NCBI GenBank assembly: GCA_902558585.1
Contig: CACEEO010000009.1
Coordinates: forward strand, 1-38,566
DNA: 38,566 bases
Reading direction: 5' to 3'
Origin: an uncultured Pelagibacteraceae bacterium
GTDB lineage: Bacteria; Pseudomonadota; Alphaproteobacteria; Pelagibacterales; Pelagibacteraceae
The notes under the pieces: model-generated
Told to the model about the DNA's origin: nothing
Seen by the model: the letters and a program-made list of their open reading frames with translations, nothing else
Database searches by the model: none
Made by a program: the position numbers and the translations under genes
Shown here: in pieces, positions 25,239-32,256 of the stretch
Position numbering within the stretch: the first letter of the stretch is position 1
Layout: each line of letters starts with the position of its first letter

Positions 25239-26783
25239 TTATTGCTCACACGACCTAAAGAGAATATCCATAAAAACACCTAAACCCTTTTGACCTTTAT
25301 ATATTTTTTTGTAACTAATATTGTTCATGACATTGAGAAGTTTTAAATTTTTGCTGTCATTAATTAATTTATTAAATTGATTTTTTTCTGAAGCATTTAA
25401 TTTTTCTTTAATTTTTACTCTCTTTGACACATTTTTAGGACTAAATTCGGAGAAGAAATCAGATAGAATTAATTCCATTTTTTGGTCTGTATTAGCCACA
25501 GTTGAATACTGCATATCAGTAAACCAAGTAAGTACATCTTGGCAATAATCTTGCATAAGTGAAATTATTTCTTGGTATCGTTCATGACCAACTTCACAGG
25601 ATTTAGTGTCAGGGTTGTAAGTATTTTTGTAAATCAATCTTTTAAACCAATGTTCATTTTGATATTTTTTAATTTTACTCCAACTACCTGTTAATGAAGG
25701 TCCATACATCCAATTATAAGAAAAAGAAAATCTTATTAGTTGTGAAATATAATCCTTTGAATTTAAACTATTCGATACATTTGGTATATCGCTCCATAAA
25801 ATATCGTCTCCATCATTTTTGCTTATATGAAATATTTCCTGGTTCTCACTAATTGTATTTTCAGAACTAAAGAATCTTAAAGCTCCTAATGCAGCATAAA
25901 GCTCTGGAAAAAGTGGAGGATTATTTTGGAGATTTCCTCCCATTTTAAAATTAGGTAATTTTGATAAAGGATCCCATCCAGTTACATAAACTTGGTCAAA
26001 AATTTTATTGTATTCAAATAATTTTGAATAATATTCCAATGCACCTTTTGTTTGATCTAAAAATTCTTCTGGTTTTGCGAATAGTTCACCATCCATATTT
26101 TCTTCTGGAACTTCGTAATTAAAATAAGGCAACATTAATGCTCCACCTAAATGAAAATTAGAATTCACATTTCTTTCCTGTTGGATTTGCTTTATTCTTC
26201 TAGCAATATTTGGGAAACCTGAAGCGCCTGTACCCCCAAAAATTGAACTAATAATAAATACTCTTACTTGTTCACCAGTTCTTGCAGCATCGATAGCTTT
26301 ATAAATTTGTGACCAAAAAGGATCCTCTTCGTTTGATGTGGTAGCAAGCATTGCTGCTGCACCTATATTAGGTCTTGCTCTAAAACCTTCTGATAAATTC
26401 TGCATTTTCTCTTCAGGATCGTATAAACAGTCGATTAGACCTTTGACTTCTGGTTTAAGTACATTGTAGTTTATTACCTGTTCTAAGGTAGGATCAGCAC
26501 CTTTTAGAGGTAACCATACAGAGTCATTATTAGCTGAAATATTAGTTTTAAATAAATTACTTTCACTTGAAAGATCATGTATGTTCTCATCTCTTAGTGT
26601 GCTTCTTAAATTCATATACTTGCTTAAGAGAATTTTAGTCCTACTTACATTTCCATTTGCCTCATCTTGATCAACCATACCCGCCCATAAATTATCTGGT
26701 CCAAGTCCTGCTGAACAGCAATGTAATAAATGTTCTAAACATTTTGCACCAGTTCCACCAATTCCAATTATGTAATTCTTCAT
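25239..26783 (-). CDS. Tubulin/FtsZ-superfamily protein (514 aa)
   Basis: The protein opens with a Gly-rich nucleotide loop at the very N-terminus (YIIGIGGTGAKCLEHLL, residues 4-20) and an acidic loop VDQDEANGN (about 37-45). It then has the tubulin-type signature FIISSIFGGTGASGFPNIAR (about 176-195), a variant of the GGGTGTG loop of FtsZ and tubulin. The order and spacing fit the GTP-binding fold of the tubulin-like (Tubulin_2/FtsZ-like) families. No convincing T7 catalytic loop (NxDxxD/E) was found, so polymerisation-driven GTP hydrolysis is uncertain. It is much longer than the roughly 350 residues of an FtsZ core, with a C-terminal half I cannot assign. No signal peptide is present, so it is cytoplasmic. 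It overlaps the four-helix membrane protein gene by 4 nt. Confidence 0.88.
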   Translation of the reverse strand: MKNYIIGIGGTGAKCLEHLLHCCSAGLGPDNLWAGMVDQDEANGNVSRTKILLSKYMNLRSTLRDENIHDLSSESNLFKTNISANNDSVWLPLKGADPTLEQVINYNVLKPEVKGLIDCLYDPEEKMQNLSEGFRARPNIGAAAMLATTSNEEDPFWSQIYKAIDAARTGEQVRVFIISSIFGGTGASGFPNIARRIKQIQQERNVNSNFHLGGALMLPYFNYEVPEENMDGELFAKPEEFLDQTKGALEYYSKLFEYNKIFDQVYVTGWDPLSKLPNFKMGGNLQNNPPLFPELYAALGALRFFSSENTISENQEIFHISKNDGDDILWSDIPNVSNSLNSKDYISQLIRFSFSYNWMYGPSLTGSWSKIKKYQNEHWFKRLIYKNTYNPDTKSCEVGHERYQEIISLMQDYCQDVLTWFTDMQYSTVANTDQKMELILSDFFSEFSPKNVSKRVKIKEKLNASEKNQFNKLINDSKNLKLLNVMNNISYKKIYKGQKGLGVFMDILFRSCEQ

Positions 26784-27355
26784 AAAAGATCACTCGCTGG
26801 TAATTTATTTCCAAATAAAATTGATGATCTGGCAAACCTGGCTGTACCTAATAGAATTCCCAGATAATAAACTAAAAAATAATAAATAAATGAAATAGCA
26901 CTTATTGTAGTAACACCTGATCCTGATAAATAGTCGGCTGCATTAAATGCTGCTGATTTAGTGAACCAAAAAACAATACCAACTATTGCTGCCATAAAAA
27001 TTCCAGTAAAAATTAACCAGTATATAAAATAGAATTTTGCTTTACCTGGTGAATCTATGTTTAAAAAATGTGAAGCTACAGACCAAATTAATGCAGCAAC
27101 TACTGAAATAGATAATAGTACTGTAGTCATTTGGGTTAATAAGTTATACAAACTAACCGCTAAATCTTCCCATGGCATACCACTTGCTGTAATCTCCTCA
27201 CTCTGAACTAAATTATCAAAATACCACTGCAAAAGATTACTGTCTCCATCTGGACCCAAAGCATTAAGTGCAGTAAAAGAAAAGCTCACCCACCCTAATA
27301 GAGACAAGCCTATAACTGAAAGCAGGACAGATCTAAATATATTTTTCATGCTCAT
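26780..27355 (-). CDS. Four-helix integral membrane protein (191 aa)
   Basis: Four hydrophobic helices are visible: about 8-31 (VLLSVIGLSLLGWVSFSFTAL), 70-97 (LLTQMTTVLLSISVVAALIW), 108-131 (FYFIYWLIFTGIFMAAIVGIV) and 150-171 (ISAISFIYYFLVYYLGILLG). A 40-residue polar loop separates helices 1 and 2. Basic residues at the N-terminus (MSMKNIFR) and after helix 4 (TARFARSS) put both termini in the cytoplasm. I recognise no family, and there are no transporter or enzyme motifs. It overlaps both the vWA gene and the tubulin-like gene by 4 nt, so the three are probably made in step. The simplest reading is a membrane link between the periplasmic vWA protein and the cytoplasmic tubulin-like protein; this is inferred. 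Confidence 0.88.
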   Translation of the reverse strand: MSMKNIFRSVLLSVIGLSLLGWVSFSFTALNALGPDGDSNLLQWYFDNLVQSEEITASGMPWEDLAVSLYNLLTQMTTVLLSISVVAALIWSVASHFLNIDSPGKAKFYFIYWLIFTGIFMAAIVGIVFWFTKSAAFNAADYLSGSGVTTISAISFIYYFLVYYLGILLGTARFARSSILFGNKLPASDLL

Positions 27356-28728
27356 TTTATTAACTCAAAATTTACTGCAAAACTTGCAATTAATGTTTTT
27401 TTAAATGTATCACTAGAAACTGCATTTAGTACAGATACAAATTTTTCAAGATTAAGTGTTTTGTATGATACTGGATTCGTTTGAGTAAATTCTTCAATAG
27501 CACTACTGTTTACTGACCACTCTGAAAATTCTTTTTCAGATTTTCCTGGTTTTTCTGCATAAATATCAACCTTATAAAAATACCTCAAACCTCTAAACAG
27601 TTTTTCTAAAGGTTTTATAGCAAATAAATCAATAGTTATATCGTTTTTATTTTGTTTAATTGAGCTTATTTCACCAAACTTTGCTTCATTCCAATTTTTT
27701 ATATCTCTGCATTTTACTTTATTTGTAGTCCACATTTTTTCATTTATAGAAAATTTAGCAACTCCAGTGGAGCCTGGTACATTAATTAAATCATCACTAA
27801 TTTTAAACTTTAAATTAGTTTTTTTATTTGCACTAAATTTATAAATAGGTAAATAATCGTCAAAATAATTGAAACTATAATTTTCTTCTCTAGAAAGTTT
27901 TGCAGGCATATAGTTTTCTTCGATTAATTTATTTACATTTAAATTTTGTAGTATTGGATTACTAGTAATTAAAGCATATTTGAATTTATCTTTGCTATTT
28001 GAAAAATGTTTCTCTTCTATTTCATTTTTAATCCGATTTATGTTATTTTGATTTCCAATAACAAGCACATAGAATGGTCTCGACTCAGCATCAACATAAT
28101 CTGTATATTCGCCGCTTCTTAGCGGAATATTGTCAATTTTTCCATTAAATGAGTTCATTACGCCTATAATTCCAATAGATTTACCTTGTTTTAAAATTGA
28201 AATTAAAGGACCTGTTATTGCCTCTCTATCACTAGCCAATAACTGGCTATCTTGTAGAGCAAGATGTGTAATGACTATATGAGTAGCCTCTGGCACATCT
28301 TCTGCGATTGCGAAAATTTCTTTAATTGATGAAAATTGGTTATTACAAGATACAGCAGATCCACTACATTCATAAAATTTAGGTGTCTTAACTTTTGCAA
28401 CATCTCTATCGGACATTGTATTAATTTCGGATCCAAATCTTTGATAAATAGTATCAGTACCTATATTCTCAGCTACTTGTTGTATATCATCAACTATATT
28501 TACGTATAGATTGTTTTGGCCAGGTTGATCAATTGTAAAACCTTGCATTGTTGTGCTTTGATCAAAAAAAACAAAAACTTCACCTTTTTCCTCATCTTTG
28601 GAGATAGCTTGACTTAAAACTGATTTATTTAACTCAAATTCTGGTACGCAGTTTTCCTCACTATGAACAGTAAAAGTGGCAAATGTTAAAACTAATATTA
28701 ACAGTATTTGACTTAATATTTTTTTCAT
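27352..28728 (-). CDS. Secreted von Willebrand factor A-like domain protein (458 aa)
   Basis: A signal peptide (about 1-23, LLILVLTFATFTVHSEE) directs the protein to the periplasm. Residues about 48-240 look like a vWA/Rossmann-type domain. A hydrophobic strand, EVFVFFDQSTTMQGF, ends in a MIDAS-like D-x-S-x-T (Asp56, Ser58, Thr60). Later strands are ATHIVITHLALQDSQ and IGIIGVMNSF, followed by PFYVLVIGNQN. Such domains bind divalent metals and mediate protein contacts. The C-terminal part (about 285-458) appears beta-rich and is unassigned. It overlaps the SH3-like gene by 1 nt and the membrane-protein gene by 4 nt. The vWA call rests on the MIDAS pattern and strand layout; sequence similarity to classic members is low. 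Confidence 0.78.
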   Translation of the reverse strand: MKKILSQILLILVLTFATFTVHSEENCVPEFELNKSVLSQAISKDEEKGEVFVFFDQSTTMQGFTIDQPGQNNLYVNIVDDIQQVAENIGTDTIYQRFGSEINTMSDRDVAKVKTPKFYECSGSAVSCNNQFSSIKEIFAIAEDVPEATHIVITHLALQDSQLLASDREAITGPLISILKQGKSIGIIGVMNSFNGKIDNIPLRSGEYTDYVDAESRPFYVLVIGNQNNINRIKNEIEEKHFSNSKDKFKYALITSNPILQNLNVNKLIEENYMPAKLSREENYSFNYFDDYLPIYKFSANKKTNLKFKISDDLINVPGSTGVAKFSINEKMWTTNKVKCRDIKNWNEAKFGEISSIKQNKNDITIDLFAIKPLEKLFRGLRYFYKVDIYAEKPGKSEKEFSEWSVNSSAIEEFTQTNPVSYKTLNLEKFVSVLNAVSSDTFKKTLIASFAVNFELIK

Positions 28729-29588
28729 TATTCAGCTTTAATTAAAAATGTCATTGTTTTTTTTGTATCACCTTGTTTATTTCCAACAATTCTAACTTCG
28801 GTACCGGCATCTTTTACTCTGATATTAAAGGAAAAAGTATCATCATTATTTATCTGTCTTTCTTTTTCGTTAACAATTATTTGGTCAATTTTATTTGTAT
28901 CAACAAAACCTTTAATTGTTATAAACCCACTTGCCGATACAATAATAAGTTTTTCTTTTTTTGCCCATGTAGGATTTGTTATACTAATTAAATCAGCTTT
29001 TACCTCTTTTGGAGCTTGTTGAACAACCTCGTTTTTTTTTGATATAAATTCTTTTTGTATGTATCCAGGACTACATTTGTCTTCATTTTTAAGTAATACA
29101 AATGACCATTTTTTTTGAGAGGCAGAATCTGAAATATATAACAAATTAGTCCCACTCTTTATATCTGCAACTTTTCTAGATTTTGAATTTGGTTCAGTAA
29201 ACAAAATTGCTTTTTTTGAACTTTTATGATTGAAATTAACATCTGCACAGATTGCTGCGTTAGCTAATTCTGTTTCTAATTTACTTTTTGCTGCTTCAAT
29301 AGCTTTGAGTAACTTCTCTAATTCTGACTGACCCTGCTTTAATTTTTGAATTTCAGCAATTGCACAATCAACTTGTCGTTTACTTAATCTGTGAAATTGC
29401 TTATTAACGGTAATATCCCATTTTAATTGTCCAGGTGTTCTTTCGCTTTCTGGAATACACTTAACTGGATCCATATGAGTTTCTGGATCATGAGTAGCAG
29501 ATTTATGTGCTTTAACAGAAGTTGAACTTACTGCAATAATTATTAATAAAAATTTAATAACCCATATTAAGTTGTTACTTTTATTCAT
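28728..29588 (-). CDS. Secreted coiled-coil/SH3-like protein with C-terminal beta-sandwich (286 aa)
   Basis: After a signal peptide (about 10-27, FLLIIIAVSSTSVKA) comes a short His/Asp-rich segment. A helical region with heptad character follows (about 65-112, AIAEIQKLKQGQSELEKLLK). Next is a bacterial SH3-like domain (about 118-182: AILFTEPNSKSRKVADIKSG, KKWSFVLLK, GYIQKEFI). The C-terminal domain (about 195-286) has the pattern of a single Ig-like fold (IKGFVDTNKIDQIIVNEKER, DDTFSFNIRVKDAGTEVRIV). Bacterial SH3 domains often bind peptidoglycan or proteins, so an envelope-anchoring role is plausible. It is 3 nt downstream of the protease gene and overlaps the vWA gene by 1 nt. Confidence 0.83.
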   Translation of the reverse strand: MNKSNNLIWVIKFLLIIIAVSSTSVKAHKSATHDPETHMDPVKCIPESERTPGQLKWDITVNKQFHRLSKRQVDCAIAEIQKLKQGQSELEKLLKAIEAAKSKLETELANAAICADVNFNHKSSKKAILFTEPNSKSRKVADIKSGTNLLYISDSASQKKWSFVLLKNEDKCSPGYIQKEFISKKNEVVQQAPKEVKADLISITNPTWAKKEKLIIVSASGFITIKGFVDTNKIDQIIVNEKERQINNDDTFSFNIRVKDAGTEVRIVGNKQGDTKKTMTFLIKAE

Positions 29589-29591
29589 AGT

Positions 29592-30626
29592 TTACTCCTT
29601 TAATAAATCTATTACATGATCTGCAGATACTGCAATATTAAATTTTCCCCCCGGATCACCGCTTGAATTAATGCCAATCAAATTACCATCTTTATTAAAT
29701 AATGGTCCGCCTGAGTTCCCAAAATTTATAGCAGCACTATGAACTATTAGTTTTGTTTTTGGCGATAAATCTTCTGACCAAGACCAACTAGTTTCACCAA
29801 CGGTCCCAAGATAATTGATTGTTCCTTCAGCTGTATGACCTTCAAATGAGGTAACTCCTTCATCATCACCAGTTGGCGATCCAAATGTTCTTACAAAAAT
29901 ACCTTGTTTAAGTTTATCAAATTCAATTATTCTTTTTACTGGTTTATTTGGAAAAGCAAATTCAGCCTCTGAATTCTTAACTTTTTTAACAATGCAAATA
30001 TCATTCTCTTGAGCTTCTTTATATAATGTTACTTTTGCATAATTCTTTTTATTTATTTCTTTGGCCAATATTGCTGTTTTATAATTTTTAGACAATTTAA
30101 CCGCATTATTTGTAACGTGGCAATTAGTTACTATTAAATCTTTTTTAACGATTACACCTGAACCAGCGCCACCATTTAGTAAATTTCCTTCATTATCTTT
30201 ATAAACTATTTGAACAACAACAGTTTTAGCTCTAAGTGAGTCGATATGATCTCCTCCTTTTTCAGCTATAACCCTATCATTTTCTTTCCAAAGAGTTCCA
30301 TCTTCAGCTTTTGCTCTTAAATCTATTAAACAATTGTTGTAACTAACAAGTCCAAATGATTTAGCTCTCATACATTCTGTTTGTATTTTATTAATTTGAC
30401 CTTTATCTAAATCAGATAGATTTTCGTACTCATTTCCATCATTAATAAAATTTCGTCTTACTTCAAGTCCGCATGACTTTATATCAGATGCACCTTCACA
30501 TTCATACTTGATAGCTTCTCTATGACCTTTTGTAACTTTTTCTGTGGTTTTATTGGAATCTCCACAAGATGTTAAACCAAATATGGATACTATTAAAAAC
30601 AAAGAACTTAAAAATAATCTAATCAT
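29592..30626 (-). CDS. Trypsin-like serine protease lipoprotein (344 aa)
   Basis: The N-terminus is a lipoprotein signal with lipobox LTSC (lipidated Cys21), so the protein should be anchored at the periplasmic side of a membrane. Residues about 35-115 carry four cysteines and have no recognised fold. A trypsin-like (S1/HtrA-type) domain covers about 130-344 with a full triad: His170 in IVTNCHVTNN, Asp209 in ENDICIV and Ser305 in NFGNSGGPLF. It ends within the protease fold and has no PDZ domain, unlike DegP. It is the first gene of the nine-gene run, with AAGGGA 11 bases before its ATG. Possible roles are processing a partner in the cluster or quality control of the envelope; substrate unknown. 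Confidence 0.9.
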   Translation of the reverse strand: MIRLFLSSLFLIVSIFGLTSCGDSNKTTEKVTKGHREAIKYECEGASDIKSCGLEVRRNFINDGNEYENLSDLDKGQINKIQTECMRAKSFGLVSYNNCLIDLRAKAEDGTLWKENDRVIAEKGGDHIDSLRAKTVVVQIVYKDNEGNLLNGGAGSGVIVKKDLIVTNCHVTNNAVKLSKNYKTAILAKEINKKNYAKVTLYKEAQENDICIVKKVKNSEAEFAFPNKPVKRIIEFDKLKQGIFVRTFGSPTGDDEGVTSFEGHTAEGTINYLGTVGETSWSWSEDLSPKTKLIVHSAAINFGNSGGPLFNKDGNLIGINSSGDPGGKFNIAVSADHVIDLLKE

Positions 30627-30780
30627 AATTTTTGTTGTCCCTTGATTTAAAAGTCAGCACAACCAGACTTTAATTTGTTTAAAGTTAAATTTTTAAAAAA
30701 TAAATTTAAACAATAATTGGTTGTCTTGGAAAGTAAAAAAAAAGATAAAAAACATTTGATTTTGCTAGATAATTTGAATC
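30627..30780. promoter_or_regulatory. Leader region upstream of the nine-gene run
   Basis: This 154-bp gap separates the 179-residue gene from the protease gene on the same strand and is the best place for the promoter of the nine-gene run, since every later junction is too tight. It is very AT-rich, with an A9 run near 30734-30742 that reads as a T-run on the transcribed strand, possibly ending the upstream transcript. No convincing -35/-10 pair can be singled out. A 7-bp inverted repeat (ACAACCA at 30659-30665, TGGTTGT at 30718-30724) is present but weak. Confidence 0.35.
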
Positions 30781-31320
30781 TTAATCCAGAAAATTTTTTA
30801 AAATATTAGCCTCATCTTTAGATAGACCGACCTCATCAGCATATGTTTTACCTGGCCAAATTTTTTTCTTATAAAATTTGTCAGCTTTTAAACAGTTTTT
30901 TTCACTTGAATAACAATGTCTTGTTGTTTCAAATTTCAATTTGAATTTATCTATAATTTTAATAGTTCCATTTCTTTCATCACGCTTACCATCATTTAAC
31001 CAAGCTGCTTTTGTGCTGTAAGTTTTTTCGTCAATTTTTTTTAATAATTTAGTACTTATTTCTCCCTCAAATTCTCGAATTGGATGACTTATCACCACTT
31101 CCTCAAATAAATAGTCTTCTGATTTAACAATGAGATAAATTCTATTTTCCTCTTCATTATCTTTACGGGTAATCCACAATCCTTCTATTTTGTTCATTTC
31201 TCTGCCGGCAAAAATTTTCCTTAATTGATCTTCTAAATCCTCTTTATCTTCAGCTTTAGAAAAATTAGCAAGGGGTAGTAGGTAAAAACACAGTATAACT
31301 GTAATAATAATTTTTTTCAT
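30781..31320 (-). CDS. Secreted protein of unknown function (179 aa)
   Basis: A signal peptide (about 1-23, ITVILCFYLLPLANFSKAED) is followed by a mature domain of about 155 residues. It has alternating hydrophobic and charged residues (IEGLWITRKDNEEENRIYLI, NGTIKIIDKFKLKFETTRHC) consistent with a small beta-barrel or lipocalin-like fold. Two cysteines (RHCYSSEKNC) are well placed for a disulfide. I recognise no family. It is on the same strand as the nine-gene run but separated by 154 bp, and it diverges from the lipoprotein gene at 31374 with 53 bp between starts. Confidence 0.8.
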   Translation of the reverse strand: MKKIIITVILCFYLLPLANFSKAEDKEDLEDQLRKIFAGREMNKIEGLWITRKDNEEENRIYLIVKSEDYLFEEVVISHPIREFEGEISTKLLKKIDEKTYSTKAAWLNDGKRDERNGTIKIIDKFKLKFETTRHCYSSEKNCLKADKFYKKKIWPGKTYADEVGLSKDEANILKNFLD

Positions 31321-31373
31321 TTAAATAAAAATATAGATTAATATATTTAGTTTTAATTTATATTTAATTACTC

Positions 31374-31706
31374 GTGAAAAAAATAGTAATTTTAACTCTT
31401 ATTTTATTACTTTATGGGTGTGTTATACCAGAGGAAAAGGCTCAACTCCAATTAGAAAAACAAAAAACTTTAATTTTGGAAGATCAAAATAAATGTTTAG
31501 GATATGGATTTACACAAGGAACAGATCAATTCTCTAATTGTATGATGCAACTAGATATTTCAAGGAATGAAGAAAAAGCTCTTAAAAAAGCGTTGAGGTG
31601 TGAAAGAGAAAAACAAAGGCAGGCAAACAAAAAAGGTCCAAGTCTAAGTGGATGGGGAGCTTTACTTGAGGGAGCTATAGATGGGGCAGCTCTTTCAGAT
31701 TGTTAG
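31374..31706 (+). CDS. Small lipoprotein of unknown function (110 aa)
   Basis: The gene starts with GTG at 31374 and is the only plus-strand gene in the accessory block. The N-terminus KKIVILTLILLLYGCVIPEE is a lipoprotein signal with lipobox LYGC (Cys16). A short helical segment follows, then CLGYGFTQGTDQFSNCMMQL, a pattern I recognise from many small proteobacterial lipoproteins (a Cys pair around GYGF-x-GT). It closes with a Gly-rich tail ending in Cys. Function is unknown; such proteins are usually outer-membrane or periplasmic. It converges on the thermonuclease gene with 7 bp between stops. Confidence 0.82.
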   Translation: MKKIVILTLILLLYGCVIPEEKAQLQLEKQKTLILEDQNKCLGYGFTQGTDQFSNCMMQLDISRNEEKALKKALRCEREKQRQANKKGPSLSGWGALLEGAIDGAALSDC

Positions 31707-31713
31707 TAATTTA

Positions 31714-32244
31714 TTATTTTTGAGATTTTCTGTAATCCCATGGCATATCAAACTTTCCTTGCCATATTCCCTTTTTTTCTTGTTTGGCAAGTATTTCTTC
31801 AGGGACATATTTTTTTGAATATTTTCTAAAAGCAACTGCATGACCATTGGAAACTAACCATGCATTTAAATTAATTTTTCTTTTATAGCATTCACCTATA
31901 AGTCTTTTGAAGTAGTCGATATCAGAAATTTTACAGGTAATTTTTTGGTTATTTATTTTCTTGATTAATGCTTCTGTCGACTTTTGACCGCAAGAATAAT
32001 CTTCAAAAAATGTAATCATAAAAATTGTAAAATAGGGTCTTTTACATTTTTGTTTCTTTTCAGGTGCGTCTATACCATCGAGCCTTATTTTAAATGTATC
32101 TATTTTTATAGTATCTCCATCTGTAACTTTGGCATAACCTGTAACAGAAGTAATTTCTGATGATTTTACATCCTGGTAAGTTAGAAAGAAAAATATTAAA
32201 CATATTATAAATAATAATATTGCTTTCCTTTTTGTAAAAAACAT
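31714..32244 (-). CDS. Thermonuclease family protein (SNase-like), membrane-anchored or secreted (176 aa)
   Basis: The N-terminus has a basic start and a hydrophobic helix (about 8-25, AILLFIICLIFFFLTY) without a clear cleavage site, so it may be anchored or secreted. The SNase domain (about 35-170) keeps the expected active-site residues: Asp in VTDGDTIKI, the Arg/Asp/Glu set in IRLDGIDAPE, and the later Arg in FKRLIGECY. It ends with the family segments WLVSNGHAVAF and KKGIWQGKFDMPWDYR. It likely cuts nucleic acids outside the cytoplasm, for example for phosphate scavenging. It is 12 bp downstream of the MATE gene. Confidence 0.92.
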   Translation of the reverse strand: MFFTKRKAILLFIICLIFFFLTYQDVKSSEITSVTGYAKVTDGDTIKIDTFKIRLDGIDAPEKKQKCKRPYFTIFMITFFEDYSCGQKSTEALIKKINNQKITCKISDIDYFKRLIGECYKRKINLNAWLVSNGHAVAFRKYSKKYVPEEILAKQEKKGIWQGKFDMPWDYRKSQK

Positions 32245-32256
32245 TTTTAAATAATT

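Noticed and set aside
17199..30626. Interpretation as a type VI secretion system or as the srfABC locus
   Set aside because: No TssB/C sheath, ClpV, VgrG or Hcp is present. Although SrfB is also a large Hsp70-like protein, I see no SrfA or SrfC counterpart, and a tubulin-like gene is not part of that locus as I know it.
30659..30724. ACAACCA/TGGTTGT inverted repeat upstream of the protease gene
   Set aside because: Only 7 bp with a 52-nt loop; expected by chance in a region of this size.
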